DNA of 64,000 nucleotides from CAWGOF01 sp963824225 (GCA_963824225.1 CAWGOF010000001.1:464745-528744), one strand, 5' to 3'; shown: positions 34,206 to 47,223, numbered from the stretch's first letter. Translations and numbers: made by a program. Notes: generated by a model not told the origin, from the letters alone.

Positions 34206-34240
34206 TTGTACCACATCGGGCTCGACCTCGCACGGTACAA
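34206..34240. repeat. Inverted repeat TTGTACC-N21-GGTACAA in divergent promoter region
   Basis: Perfect 7-base arms at 34206-34212 and 34234-34240 separated by 21 bases, in the gap between hisS (-) and the PQQ protein (+). The right arm overlaps the -10 box of the PQQ gene (TACAAT, 34236-34241) and the left arm overlaps a possible -10 for hisS (TACAAG on the minus strand). It could be an operator for one regulator controlling both genes, or mirrored promoter boxes. Confidence 0.5.
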
Positions 34241-34241
34241 T
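34236..34241 (+). promoter_or_regulatory. -10 box of the PQQ-propeller gene, leaderless spacing
   Basis: TACAAT ends six bases before the GTG at 34248, so transcription would start at or next to the start codon. No clear -35 at 16-18 bases and no Shine-Dalgarno sequence, fitting a leaderless mRNA. Confidence 0.5.
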
Positions 34242-34247
34242 CGATTC

Positions 34248-35162
34248 GTGGACCGCAGCTCGTTCGTTTCGACGACGCGTCGTGCGCTGGGCGCGGCGCT
34301 CGTCGTCGTCGCGGTCGCGCCGCCCGTTCCGGCCCAGCGCGTCGACGACCGGGCGACGGAGCTGATGAGCGAGCTCGAGTCGGCGCCCCTGCCGCACGTT
34401 CCGCCGCCGCCGCTCGTCTTCGTCGCGCGGAGTGAGGTCGCGGTGCCCGGCCCGCTCGACGGGACCGGACCGTCGTACCGCGAGGGCGCGGTGGGCGTGC
34501 GCGCGGCCGGCGGGGTCGTGCTCGTGCCGTGGAGCACGACGGACGGGCTCGCGGAGACGGTCCGCGGGCCGGCGCCCGAGCCCGTGCCCGAAGAACCGAG
34601 CTTCGGGCTGTCGACCGACGGGACGACCCGCGCGCAGGTCCTCGACACCGGTCATCTCGTGGTCGAGACGGCGTGTCGGCGCTGCCGCGACGGCTGGAAC
34701 CGCAAGTTCCGGCTGCGGCTCGTCGGCTCGGCGATCGCGCCGCCCGTGATCACGGAGAATCGCGTGTTCTTCGCCGCGCGGGACAACGTCGTGTACGGCG
34801 TGCGGCGCAAGAACGGGAAGCGTGTGTGGGACCACCCCGTATCGGGTCGCGTGGCGTCGCGGCTCGTGCTGTGGAGCGGCTCGCCCGGGGGCACGAGCTC
34901 GAGCGCCACAGCTTCGCCCGTAGCGCTCATCCTCGCCGTGACCGACGAGCCGTCGGCGCTCGTGGCGCTCGATGCGCGAACGGGCGAGCCCGTGTGCACG
35001 TACGAGGCCGGTGCCGAGCGGACGATCGTCGGAGCACCTCTCGTGCTCGACGACGGACGCCTCGTGGTGGCGCGCCAGGACTACCGCTCGACCGACGCGG
35101 CGCTCGTCCTGCTCGAGACCGTGTGGCGCGAGCCGGCCCCGCCGAGCGCACCGCCGGGCTAG
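34248..35162 (+). CDS. Exported PQQ-type beta-propeller protein
   Basis: 304 residues with an N-terminal signal peptide (VDRSSFVSTTRRALGAALVV... ending near VPAQ) and a proline-rich segment, then blades of a PQQ/BamB-like propeller: RVFFAARDNVVYGVRRKNGK, VALDARTGEPVCTYE, and GAPLVLDDGRLVVARQDY. A CRRC pair follows in LVVETACRRCRDGW. Too small and too diverged to call BamB. GTG at 34248-34250 is chosen because it precedes the signal peptide and sits directly behind a -10 box. It ends in a CTAG shared with the convergent biotin-carrier gene. Confidence 0.6.
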   Translation: MDRSSFVSTTRRALGAALVVVAVAPPVPAQRVDDRATELMSELESAPLPHVPPPPLVFVARSEVAVPGPLDGTGPSYREGAVGVRAAGGVVLVPWSTTDGLAETVRGPAPEPVPEEPSFGLSTDGTTRAQVLDTGHLVVETACRRCRDGWNRKFRLRLVGSAIAPPVITENRVFFAARDNVVYGVRRKNGKRVWDHPVSGRVASRLVLWSGSPGGTSSSATASPVALILAVTDEPSALVALDARTGEPVCTYEAGAERTIVGAPLVLDDGRLVVARQDYRSTDAALVLLETVWREPAPPSAPPG

Positions 35163-35754
35163 CGGAACACGAACAGCAGATCGCCGGCGCGCACGTCGCT
35201 GCCCGACGCGGCCCGCACCTCCACGACCTCGGCGTGCTGCGGAAACCCCGCGCCGGCGTAGGTCAGCTGATGGAACGTCTTCATCACCTCGACGATTCCG
35301 ATCGGCTGCCCGAGGTGCACGCGCTGGCCGACGCGGACGTACGGCTCGGCACCGGGCGACGGGGCGGCGTAGAACACGCCGTCCGACGGCGCGACGACGG
35401 CGAGCGTTCCGTGCGCGAGCTGGCCGTGGCCCGGCGCGATCGGCGACGCAGCGTCCGAGAGGTCGAGGGCCGCGGCATCGATCGGCGCGAGACGCAGCAG
35501 CAGCTCGCCGTACTCGACGGCGACGACGGTGCGCGTGCGCCGCGCGCCGGCGACGCGACCTGCCGCGCCCTCGGGTGCGAGGAGCCGAAGCCGTCGCCCC
35601 AGGCACTCGAGCCGTCCGATCGCGGCTCCGGCGCCGACGAGCGCGCCGGCGTCCGGTGGATCGATCCACAGCCCGACCGCCGGAGACAGGATCCGCTGGT
35701 GTCCCGCGGGCTCGGTCTCGAGGCGGGCCCACAGCACGTGCGGATCGCTGGCGC

Positions 35755-35758
<4 letters not shown>
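35159..35758 (-). CDS. Biotin/lipoyl carrier subunit of an acyl-CoA carboxylase
   Basis: 199 residues. The C-terminal domain is a biotinyl domain with the modified lysine in GIVEVMKTFHQL and flanking GQPIGIVE and VRAGDLLFVFR; the centre PSDGVFYAAPSPGAEPYVRV matches the first strand of the domain. The N-terminal 100 residues are not recognisable and may form a second, lysine-less barrel-like domain. ATG 35756-35758 overlaps the carboxyltransferase stop; with the two upstream genes it forms a complete biotin-dependent carboxylase. Confidence 0.8.
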
Positions 35759-37487
<1,729 letters not shown>

Positions 37488-37488
37488 G

Positions 37489-38895
37489 TCAGGATCGCCG
37501 CCCGGCGGCGCCGGGGGCCCCGGCCGGGCCGGGGACCGACTCCAGCCGCTCGACGATCGACGTGTCGTACGCGCCGTCCTTGAACTCGCGAGAGCCGAGC
37601 ACGCGGCGGTGGAACGGGATCGTCGTGTGCACGCCGCCGATCGACAGCGTGGCCAGCGCCTCGTCGGCCGCGGCGAGCGCCGCCGGCGCGATCGGCCGCG
37701 TGGACGACGAGCTTGCCCAGGAGCGAGTCGTAGTGCGGAGGCACGCGGTACCCCGGCCGCGATCGCCGAGTCCCAGCGCAGTCGTGCGCCGCTCACGGAG
37801 GTCCGGGCCTCGGCGAACGCCGTGATCGTTCCCGGGTCGGGCCGGAAGCCGTGATCGGGGTCCTCGGCGTTGATGCGGAACTCGATCGCATGACCCGTGG
37901 ACACCACGTCGCGCTGGGCCAGGGTCAGCTGGCGGTTCGCCGCGATCCGGATCTGCTCGGCCACGAGGTCGATGCCCGTGACCGCTTCGGTGACCGGATG
38001 CTCGACCTGCAGCCGCGTGTTCATCTCGATGAACGACAGATCGCCCGCCGCGTCGAGCAGGAACTCGACGGTCCCGGCGCCGCGGTAGCCGACCGCCGCT
38101 ACGGCGCGGCGTCACGCGCCGCGCCGAGCGCGGCGCGGGTCCGTCCGTCGAGCGCGGGCGACGGTGTCTCCTCGATCAGCTTCTGGTGCTTGCGCTGCAC
38201 CGAGCACTCGCGCTCGCCGAGGTGCACCACGGCGCCGAACGCGTCGGCCAGGATCTGGAACTCGACGTGCCGCGCGGGCGAGACGAGCCTCTCGAGGTAC
38301 AGGCCACGCATCCCCGAACGCCGCGTCGCGCCTCTCCCGACGCTTCGTCGAATGCGCGCTCGAGGGCCGCGGCGTCGTCGGCGCGACGCATCCCGCGCCC
38401 GCCGCCCCCGGCCGCGGCCTTCAGCAGCACGGGGTAGCCGATCGCGTCCGCCGCACGACAGGCCTCGGCCGCCGTGCGCAGGCGGCCCCGCGAGCCCGCG
38501 AGCACCGGGAGCCCGGCGCGCTGCCATCGTGCGCCGGGCCTCGACCTTGTCCCCCATCCGACGGATCGCCGCCGGGCGCGGACCGATGAACGTGATCCCC
38601 TGCTGCTCGCAGCGCGCGGCGAACGTCGCGTTCTCGGACAGGAAGCCGTAGCCCGGATGGATCGCTTGCGCACTCGCGTCTGCTCGGCGGCCTGCAGGAT
38701 CGCGTCCGCGTTGCGATACGAGCTCTCGGCGCGCGCGGGCCCGATGCAGATCGTGCGGTCCGCGTGCTCGAGCCACGGCGCGTCGCGATCGGCCTCGGAG
38801 TACACCGCGATGCCGCGAATGCCCAGCGTGCGGCAGGCTCGCAGGACGCGCAGCGCGATCTCCCCTCGGTTGGCCACGAGCACGCTGCGGAACAC
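37489..38895 (-). CDS. accC: Biotin carboxylase subunit (several indels)
   Basis: ATP-grasp enzyme that carboxylates biotin on the carrier protein. About 465 residues after repair. Seen: FRSVLVANRGEIALRVLRAC, YSEADRDAPWLEHADRT, IHPGYGFLSENATFAARCE, LLKAAAGGGGRGMRRADD, EFMNTRLQVEHPVTE, GIDLVAEQIRIAANRQL, AIEFRINAEDPDHGFRPDPG. GTG 38893-38895 is chosen because GGAGG lies about eight bases upstream and MFRSVLVANRGE is the family start; a GTG at 38914-38916 is possible. Breaks include a missing third base in a Gln codon near 38680 and an extra G near 37748. Confidence 0.87.
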
Positions 38896-38919
38896 GCGCG
38901 GATCCTCCGGCGGCACGTG

Positions 38920-38928
38920 AGTCTAGCA
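38920..38928 (-). promoter_or_regulatory. Extended -10 of the carboxylase operon
   Basis: Coding strand TGCTAGACT. Predicted start near 38913, leaving an 18-base leader that contains the GGAGG Shine-Dalgarno sequence before GTG 38895. Back-to-back with the aminotransferase promoter in a gap of under 90 bases. Confidence 0.5.
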
Positions 38929-38965
38929 GTTCCGGAGCGGCTTTCGCGCCTCTCCGGCCGTGGGC

Positions 38966-38971
38966 TACACT
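38966..38971 (+). promoter_or_regulatory. -10 box of the aminotransferase gene, leaderless spacing
   Basis: TACACT ends seven bases before the ATG at 38979, placing the transcription start at the start codon. No Shine-Dalgarno sequence is present. A weak TTTCGC lies 18 bases upstream as a possible -35. Confidence 0.5.
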
Positions 38972-38978
38972 GCGCCCG

Positions 38979-40192
38979 ATGCGTCCCGTGCCCGCGCTCT
39001 CGGCTCGCGCTCAGGCGATGCCCGCGTCCCCGATCCGGCGCCTCGCGCCGCTCGCCGCAGCGCGCGCGCGCGGCGGGCCGACGCGTCTACTTCCGTTGAA
39101 CATCGGCCAGCCGGACATCGCCTCCCCGCCCGAGATCCTCGAGCGCCTCGCGCGGTTCGACGGGCGGAACGTGCCGTACGGTCCGTCGGGCGGGCTGCCC
39201 GAGTTCGTCGATACGCTCGTGCGGTATCTACGCCAAGCTGTCGGATCGACCTCACGCCGGAGCAGCTGTTCGTCACGACCGGCGGCAGCGAGGCCCTGCT
39301 GTTCACGTTCGCCGCGATCGCCGACCCGGGCGACGACGTGCTCGTCTTCGAGCCGTTCTACACGAACTACAGCGGGTTCGCCGGGCTCGTGCGGCGTACG
39401 CACCGTCCCGGTGACGACGCGCGCCGAGGACGGGTTACCATCTGCCCCCGCGCAGCGAGATCGAGGCCCGGATCACGCCGCGCACGCGCGCGATCGTCCT
39501 GCTGCTCGCCGAACAACCCGACCGGCACGGTCTACACGATCGGGAGCTCGAGACGATCGCGGACGTGTGCCGCGACCACGGGCTGTACCTCGTCGTCGGA
39601 CGAGGTGTACCGCGAGTTCACCTACGACGGTCGATCGCACCACTCGGCGCTCACGCTCGACGGCCTCGACGAGCAGGTCGTCGTGACGGATAGCCTGTCC
39701 AAGCGCGTGTCGCTGTGCGGCGCGCGCATCGGCTGGATCGCGACGCGCAACCGCTCGCTCCTCGCGGCGGTGCTGAAGTTCGGGCAGGCGCGGCTGTGCC
39801 CGCCGACGCTCGGGCAGTGGGTTGCGCTGGGGCTCGATGCGGTGCCGGCGGACTACGTCCGCGGCGTGGTGCGCGAGTACGAGCGGCGGCGCGACCTCGT
39901 GCTCGAGGCGCTCTCGGGCATGCCGGGGGTCGAGGTGCGGCGCCCCGAGGGCGCGTTCTACGTTTGCCCGCGCCTGCCCGTCGACGACGCCGAGCAGTTC
40001 TGCGTGTTCCTGCTGCGCGAGTTCGAGCTCGAGGGCGAGACCCTGCTCCTCGCGCCGGCCGAAGGGTTCTACGCCACGCCGGGGCTCGGACGGCAGGAGG
40101 CGCGGATCGCGTACGTCCTGGGGACCGAGCCCCTGGGCCGGGCGATGCGCATCCTCGCCCGGGCCCTCGACGCGTACCCCGGGCGGACCTAG
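38979..40192 (+). CDS. Class I/II PLP-dependent aminotransferase (about six indels)
   Basis: Fold-type I aminotransferase of the aspartate/aromatic group, about 403 residues. Seen: LLPLNIGQPDIASPPEI, YGPSGGLPEFVDTLVRYL, TPEQLFVTTGGSEALLFTFA, VFEPFYTNYSGF, SPNNPTGTV, DEVYREFTYDG, PLP lysine in VTDSLSKRVSLCGARIGW, GAFYVCPRLPVDD and the C-terminal GRQEARIAYVLG. All indels fall between 39240 and 39600. Two are missing third bases of Gly codons; the rest leave two bases at the third position of Thr, Gly, Leu or Val codons. Amino-acid specificity is not clear. The stop TAG at 40190-40192 lies in a CTAG shared with the convergent glycosyltransferase. Confidence 0.85.
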
Positions 40193-41250
40193 GAAGCGAT
40201 TTCCGCCGCGGGTCGGTCGGTGCGCCGAGCGAGGATCGGCAACAGGGCATCGAGCACGCGCGGACCGTCGATCTCGCGCATGCAGCGGAAGTGGCCGAGC
40301 GGGCAACGCCGGCCACCGTGCGGACTGCACGGCCGGCACGGTAGGCCGTCGCGCTCGACGATCACGTGCTCGTCGCCCACGGGCGCGAGCCCGGCGGCCG
40401 GCACGGTCGGCCCGAACACGGCGACGACCGGCGTTCGGACCGCCGCGGCGACGTGCGAGGCACCGCTGTCGTTTCCCACGAGGGCCGCGGCCCGGGCGAG
40501 GATCGCGGCGAGCTCGGCGACCGTCGTCCGGCCGGCGAGCGAGCGCAGCCCTCCGGGCACGGCGGCGGCGACGGCGTGGCATGCCGGCAGATCCTCGACG
40601 CCTCCGACGAGCACGGGCTCGATTCCCCGCGAGCGCAGCGCCAGCGCGAGCGCCGCGAATCCGCTCGACGTCCAGCGCTTCGTCGGCCAGACCGATCCAG
40701 GGGCCAGCGCCACGAACGGCGAGCGCGCCACGCCGCAGGCGTCGAGAAGCCGCTCGGCGGTGCCGCGCGCGCGCGAGGCGCCGCCGATCACCGGGCGCGC
40801 GTCGGCCGTTGCCGGGTCTCCGCCGAGCGGCTCGGCGAGCGCCAGGTACCGCCGCACGGCGTGCTGCGCCGTGTCCCGCCGCACGCGCGTGGTGTAGGCC
40901 CATGCGCCGGGAGCGCCGGCAAAGCCGATGCGCCGCGGGATGCCCGCGAGACGGACGAGGCTCGCACTGCGGCTCGAGCGATGCGGCAGCAGCGCCACGT
41001 CGAAGCGCGTGCCGCGCAGGCGCGCGGCGAGGCGCACGAGTCCCACGAGTCCGCTGCGGCGCTTGTCGAACTCGATCGTCTCGCGTACGCCGGGCAGGCC
41101 GAGGAACACGTCCGCCCCCAGTCGCGTCGTGACCAGGGAGATCTCCGCCCCCGGGCACGCGCGCGCGAGCTCGCGCACGAGCGGCGTCGTCAGAACGAGG
41201 TCACCGAGGTACGCGGTCTGGACGACGAGGATCCGCGCGGCGCCGGACAC
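40189..41250 (-). CDS. Glycosyltransferase family 9 (heptosyltransferase-like)
   Basis: 353 residues, intact. ADP-heptose:LPS heptosyltransferase family, expected at the inner face of the cytoplasmic membrane in LPS core synthesis. Seen: RILVVQTAYLGDLVLTTPLV (GT9 start), RFDVALLPHRSSRSASLV, RIGFAGAPGAWAYTTRV, FVALAPGSVWPTKRWTSSGF, LVGNDSGASHVAAAV, VAVFGPTVPAAGLAPVG, and a cysteine-rich tail (CRPCSPHGGRRCPLGHFRC). WaaF and WaaC cannot be separated here. GTG 41248-41250 is the first start directly before the fold. Confidence 0.82.
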   Translation of the reverse strand: MSGAARILVVQTAYLGDLVLTTPLVRELARACPGAEISLVTTRLGADVFLGLPGVRETIEFDKRRSGLVGLVRLAARLRGTRFDVALLPHRSSRSASLVRLAGIPRRIGFAGAPGAWAYTTRVRRDTAQHAVRRYLALAEPLGGDPATADARPVIGGASRARGTAERLLDACGVARSPFVALAPGSVWPTKRWTSSGFAALALALRSRGIEPVLVGGVEDLPACHAVAAAVPGGLRSLAGRTTVAELAAILARAAALVGNDSGASHVAAAVRTPVVAVFGPTVPAAGLAPVGDEHVIVERDGLPCRPCSPHGGRRCPLGHFRCMREIDGPRVLDALLPILARRTDRPAAEIAS

Positions 41251-41267
41251 GCGAGGCTCGCGACGCC

Positions 41268-42053
41268 TCAGCGGCCGCGAAACCGCGGCGCGCGCTTGCC
41301 CAGGTACGCCGCGAGCCCCTCGGCCGCATCCTCGGACTCGAACAGGCGCTGCTGCAGCTCGCGCTCGAGCGCCAGGCCCTCGGCAAGGCTCATCTCGGCT
41401 CCCGACTGCACGGCGCGCTTGATCAGCCCGACGGCGCGCGACGCCGCGGACGGCGGCACGAACTGCTGCGCCAGCGCGGCGACCTGGGCGTCGAACTCCT
41501 CGGGCTCGAACACCCGCTCGACGAGCCCGAGCGCGAGCGCCTCGTCGAACTCGATCAGCCGGCCGGTGGCCATCAGCTCGATCGCGCGGGCCTTGCCCAG
41601 GACGCGCGCCAGGCGCTGCGTGCCGCCCGTGCCGGGCAGGACGCCGAGCGAGACCTCGGGCAGACCGATGCGTCCGGCTCCGCGGCGGGCCACGCGCAGA
41701 TCGGCGGCCAGCGCGATCTCGAGCCCGCCGCCCACGGTGTGCCCGTTCAGCGCGGCGAGGACCAGCTTCGGTGTCTGCTCGAGGCGGCACAGCGTCTCGT
41801 TCGCGTGCAGGCAGAACTGGTACTTGAACGCGGGATCCGCGTCCGCGAGCATCCGGATGTCCGCGCCGGCGCAGAAGAACTTCTCCCCCGCACCGCGCAG
41901 CACGAGCACGTGCACGTCGACGTCGAACCGCGCGCGCAGGATCGCGTCGTCGAGCTCGCGCATCATCGCGTGCGTGTACGTGTTGGCCGGCGGCGCGTGC
42001 AGCTCGATCCACGCCACACCGTGAGCGACCGCGTAGCGCACGAGCTCGGGCAT
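41268..42053 (-). CDS. Enoyl-CoA hydratase/isomerase family protein
   Basis: 261 residues, intact crotonase fold. Seen: oxyanion-hole segment FCAGADIRML, LAALNGHTVGGGLEIALAAD, and LPEVSLGVLPGTGGTQRLAR with the catalytic Glu region; C-terminal SEDAAEGLAAYLGKRAPRFRG. Likely beta-oxidation or branched-chain degradation, consistent with ETF and the acyl-CoA carboxylase nearby. ATG 42051-42053 has a strong GAGGAGGG Shine-Dalgarno sequence that lies right behind the TGA of the upstream dehydrogenase. Confidence 0.9.
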   Translation of the reverse strand: MPELVRYAVAHGVAWIELHAPPANTYTHAMMRELDDAILRARFDVDVHVLVLRGAGEKFFCAGADIRMLADADPAFKYQFCLHANETLCRLEQTPKLVLAALNGHTVGGGLEIALAADLRVARRGAGRIGLPEVSLGVLPGTGGTQRLARVLGKARAIELMATGRLIEFDEALALGLVERVFEPEEFDAQVAALAQQFVPPSAASRAVGLIKRAVQSGAEMSLAEGLALERELQQRLFESEDAAEGLAAYLGKRAPRFRGR

Positions 42054-42063
42054 CGGACCCTCC

Positions 42064-43127
42064 TCAGGCGCGCGCGGAAAGGCGCCGCACGACCGCGTCG
42101 CCCGCAGCGGCCGTGCCCAGCGCTCCGCCCAGGTCGGCCGTGCACTCCCCGCCGACGAGACACGCGCGGACGGCGTCCTCGACGCGCAGCGCCGCGGCGG
42201 CGAGCCCGGTGTGGTCGAGCATCATCGCCACGGTCAGGATCGCGGCGAACGGGTTGGCCCGGTCGGTGCCGGCGTACTTGGGTGCCGAGCCGTGGACCGG
42301 CTCGAACATCGCCGGCCCGCCGGGGTGCAGGTTGCCCGACGCGGCCATGCCCAGGCCGCCCTGCAGCTGCGGCCCCGAGGTCCGTCACGATGTCGCCGAA
42401 CATGTTGCACGTCACGATGACCTCGAACCGCGACGGGTCCTTGATCATCTGCATCGCCAGGGCGTCGACGTACAGGTGGTCGGCCTCGATGCCCGGGTAG
42501 TCCGCACGCGACCTCGGCGAACGCACGCTGCCAGAGATCGTGGCCGAAGCGCAGGGCGTTCGACTTGTCGGCCATCGTGACCCGGCTGCGCCCGTGGCGC
42601 ACGGCGTGATCGAACGCGGCGCGCAGGATGCGCTCGACGCCCTTGCGCGTGTTGACGTCCTCCTGGATCGCGATCTCGTCCGGCGTGCCCTTCTTGAAGA
42701 TCCCGCCCATTCCGACGTACGCGCCCTCGGTGTTCTCGCGGAACACGACGAAGTCGACGTCCGCGCGCGGTCCGTCCGCGCAGCGGGCACAGCCGGTCGT
42801 CGAGGCATCGAACCGGGCGCAGGTTCACGTACAGGTCGAGCGCGAAGCGGGTCCCGAGCAGGATGTCGCGCGCGTGGCGCATGTCCGGGACCGCGCGGAT
42901 CGCCGAACGCACCCATGAACACGGCGTCGCGCCGCGCGGAACTCGTCGAGCGCACCCTCGGGCAGCGTCTCGCCGGTGCGCAGGAAGCGCTCGGCGCCGA
43001 AGTCGTAGGACACGAGCTCGAGCTCGACGTGCTCCGGGGCGACCGCGGCCTCGAGCGCCTTGACCGCCTCGCGCGTCACGTCGACGCCGATCCCGTCTCC
43101 CGGGACGATGGCGTACCGTCGCTTCAC
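42064..43127 (-). CDS. leuB: 3-isopropylmalate dehydrogenase family protein (about five indels)
   Basis: Beta-decarboxylating dehydrogenase, about 352 residues. Seen: RYAIVPGDGIGVDVTREAV, VNLRPVRCLDDRLCPLRG, VVFRENTEGAYVGMGG, MADKSNALRFGHDLWQRAF, DALAMQMIKDPSRFEVIVTC, NMFGDIVTDLGAAL, MAASGNLHPGGPAMFEPVHG, SAPKYAGTDRANPFAAI. The length and ENTEG loop fit LeuB; an isocitrate or tartrate dehydrogenase of the same family cannot be excluded, and no leuC/leuD is nearby. Indels near 42945, 42905, 42785, 42510 and 42375; in the conserved LGAALQGGLG stretch one Ala codon shows gc followed by both a and g. GTG start. Confidence 0.8.
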
Positions 43128-43131
43128 CGCG

Positions 43132-43305
43132 TCATCCAGGGAACGGATACATGACGTACGCGAGACCCAGCCCGCCCGCGACCATCGCCAGCCACAGCAG
43201 CCCGCCGAGACGCCGGCGCTCGCTCGGCGTGTCGCGTACGAGCACGGCGAAGAACACGGCGACGAGCGTCGAGTACAGGATCATGTGCAGGAAGTGGCTG
43301 CGCAT
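43132..43305 (-). CDS. Small two-helix membrane protein
   Basis: 57 residues: MRSHFLHMILYSTLVAVFFA is one membrane helix, a charged loop LVRDTPSERRR follows, then GGLLWLAMVAGGLGLAYVMY as a second helix. ATG 43303-43305 overlaps the upstream stop (ATGA), arguing that it is translated. No family recognised. Confidence 0.6.
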   Translation of the reverse strand: MRSHFLHMILYSTLVAVFFAVLVRDTPSERRRLGGLLWLAMVAGGLGLAYVMYPFPG

Positions 43306-43793
43306 CACGAGCGTCGCCCGAGCGCGATGTCCCACACGTCGAACAGGAGCAGCAGGTTCATCAGCCCCGCGGTCCACAGGTACGCGGTGCCGTAGATCGA
43401 CACGCCCGTGCGCGCGCGATTGCGGAACGTCTCCTCGATCGGATCGCCGGCGCGCGGACCGGGAACGCCCTGGAACGAGTACGTCGGGGCGCCGTAGACT
43501 GCGATCCGCGCCAGCACGTCCGCCGGCCCGACACCCAGGTTGGCCACGATCTGCAGCCCCGAGAGCACCGGCTGCCGTGGGTCGCGCAACGCGAGGCGGC
43601 CGTCGTGCGCCATGCCCAGCCCGAAGCTGGCCCACACGATCACGCCGAACAGGATCCCCCGGCGGGCGCGCCCCAGGAGCACGTGCCCGAGACCCGGGAC
43701 GAACCACGCTGCGGCGACCGCGACACCGGCCCGAGCGAAGCTCCCGGCGCTCGAAGAGCTGTTCCCGACGGCTCGCTCGGCGGCACCGGTCAT
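43305..43793 (-). CDS. Membrane protein with GLGHxxLGRxxRG motif, unknown function
   Basis: 162 residues. The hydrophobic segment AVAAAWFVPGLGHVLLGRAR followed by RGILFGVIVWASFGLGM resembles the TM2/DUF-type proteins with a G-x-G-H-x-x-x-G-R turn between helices. A second half with GPADVLARIAVYGAPTYSF and LWTAGLMNLLLLFDVWDIAL ends in another helix. Coupled to the 57-residue protein downstream; directly follows rplI. No function assigned. Confidence 0.65.
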   Translation of the reverse strand: MTGAAERAVGNSSSSAGSFARAGVAVAAAWFVPGLGHVLLGRARRGILFGVIVWASFGLGMAHDGRLALRDPRQPVLSGLQIVANLGVGPADVLARIAVYGAPTYSFQGVPGPRAGDPIEETFRNRARTGVSIYGTAYLWTAGLMNLLLLFDVWDIALGRRS

Positions 43794-43796
43794 GCG

Positions 43797-44252
43797 TCAG
43801 TCGGCCGCGCTCTCGCCGAGCACGCGCAAGCGGACCTTGGCCTGGACCGCGGCATGTAGGCGCACGCCGATCTCGTACTCGCCGACGGCTTTGATCGGAT
43901 CGCCCACGACGAGCTTGCGCCGGTCGATGACGAGCCCCTTGGCCGCCAGGAGCTCGGCGATGTCGGTCGAGGTCACCGAGCCATACAGCGTGCCGGTCTC
44001 GCCGGCCTTCCGCGTGGTCTCGATCTCGATCGACTGGATCCGTGTCGCCAGGGCCGTGGCCTCCTGGGCGGCGCGGGCGTCCCGCGCAACCCACGCGCGC
44101 TTCTGCTGCTCGAGCTGTCGGCGGTAGCCCGCCGTGGCCTCCCAGGCCAGGCCCTTGGGCAGCAGGAAGTTGCGCGCGTACCCGCGCGCGACGTTGACCA
44201 CGTCCCCGCGGTTGCCGAGCTTGTCCACGTGCTCGCGGAGGATCAGCTTCAT
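43797..44252 (-). CDS. rplI: 50S ribosomal protein L9
   Basis: 151 residues, intact. MKLILREHVDKLGNRGDVVN and VARGYARNFLLPKGLAWEAT are the L9 N-domain signature, then a long helix and the C-domain (KLVVGDPIKAVGEYEIGVRL). ATG preceded by GGGAG. Last of the rpsF-rpsR-rplI cluster. Confidence 0.97.
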   Translation of the reverse strand: MKLILREHVDKLGNRGDVVNVARGYARNFLLPKGLAWEATAGYRRQLEQQKRAWVARDARAAQEATALATRIQSIEIETTRKAGETGTLYGSVTSTDIAELLAAKGLVIDRRKLVVGDPIKAVGEYEIGVRLHAAVQAKVRLRVLGESAAD

Positions 44253-44266
44253 GGCGTCTCCCGGGC

Positions 44267-44551
44267 TCAGTCGCTCGTGAACGGGATCAGCGCGATCATC
44301 CGGGCGCGCTTGATCGCCTGCATCAGCATACGCTGGTGCGGAGCGCAGGTACCCGAGATGCGCCGGGGCAGGATCTTCGCCCGCTCGGGCACGTAGCTCT
44401 GCAGCGTCTTCAGATCCTTGTGGTCGATCCAGCCCGCCTTGGACTCGCAGAACTTGCAGTACTTCCGTCGGCGAAACAGGAACCGCCGCCGACCGCCGAA
44501 TCCGCCGCCACCGCCACCACCACGATCGCCGCGATCGCCACCGTTAGCCAT
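44267..44551 (-). CDS. rpsR: 30S ribosomal protein S18
   Basis: 94 residues. A Gly/Arg-rich N-terminal extension (about residues 3-22) precedes the S18 core RKYCKFCESKAGWIDHKDLK, TLQSYVPERAKILPRRISGT and CAPHQRMLMQAIKRARMIAL. CxxC in the core suggests a zinc-binding form. ATG 44549-44551 overlaps the rpsF stop by eight bases. Confidence 0.97.
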   Translation of the reverse strand: MANGGDRGDRGGGGGGGFGGRRRFLFRRRKYCKFCESKAGWIDHKDLKTLQSYVPERAKILPRRISGTCAPHQRMLMQAIKRARMIALIPFTSD

Positions 44552-45014
44552 TCTCGCTGTCCTCCCCGCCCACTCGTCCCGCCGGACGTTCGTTGCCGTC
44601 CGGGGAGTCGGTCGTGGTCGGGCTGACCCCGGCCTCCGCGGCCGCCGCCGCGAGCGCCGCCGCTTCGGCGTCGAGCACGCGCTGCTCGGCCGCCCGGCGC
44701 GCTTCGTCCTTGGCGTCGACAGCCCACTTCGGTTCGAGGCGCACGGTCAAGCTGCGCAGCACCTTGTCCGACAGGCGAATGCGCCGATCGAGCTCACGCG
44801 AGACGGGCGGCTCCGCGTCGTACAGAAACCGGACGTACACGCCGTCGTCGAACTTGCGGATCGGATACGCCAGGCGGCGCCGACCCATGCGATCGTTCGC
44901 GACCATCTGCCCCCCACCGTCGGCGACGACGAGGGCGAACGCGTCGACCGCGGTGCGCTCCTCGTCCTCGGGCAGGTTCGGCGGCGTGATGAACAGGGTC
45001 TCGTAGGTCGGCAT
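44544..45014 (-). CDS. rpsF: 30S ribosomal protein S6
   Basis: 156 residues. MPTYETLFITPPNLPEDE start, GRRRLAYPIRKFDDGVYVRF core and an acidic/Ala-rich C-terminal tail longer than usual. ATG 45012-45014 is chosen for its GGGAGG site five bases upstream and family alignment; the open frame reaches 45116 but that part is not S6. Confidence 0.96.
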   Translation of the reverse strand: MPTYETLFITPPNLPEDEERTAVDAFALVVADGGGQMVANDRMGRRRLAYPIRKFDDGVYVRFLYDAEPPVSRELDRRIRLSDKVLRSLTVRLEPKWAVDAKDEARRAAEQRVLDAEAAALAAAAAEAGVSPTTTDSPDGNERPAGRVGGEDSENG

Positions 45015-45124
45015 CGGCACCTCCCCATGGCGTCGACCGCTCCCGATGCGGGAGCGAGGGGTGCTGCGGCCACCGGGGCCGCGGTTTCTCTTGCTAGGGA
45101 CGCGGCACCATACCATCCCCCCAG

Positions 45125-45165
45125 GGCCTGCGCCATCCGATGGCGCGCCATCCGATGGCGCAGGC

Positions 45166-45166
<1 letters not shown>
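45125..45166. repeat. 42-base near-perfect palindrome after hppA
   Basis: Two 20-base halves flank a central GC and are complementary except for one pair. Each half also contains its own small hairpin GCCATC-C-GATGGC, so the unit is a tandem repeat as well as a palindrome. It ends on the first base of the hppA stop triplet and lies about 110 bases before rpsF. No T-run follows on the minus strand, so it is not a standard intrinsic terminator; it may mark an mRNA 3' end, a processing site or a REP/BIME-like element. Confidence 0.75.

Positions 45167-47223
<2,057 letters not shown>

Noticed and set aside
45015..45116. Upstream extension of rpsF
   Set aside because: Residues before MPTYETL are Arg/Gly-rich with no S6 similarity, and the Shine-Dalgarno site fits the internal ATG.
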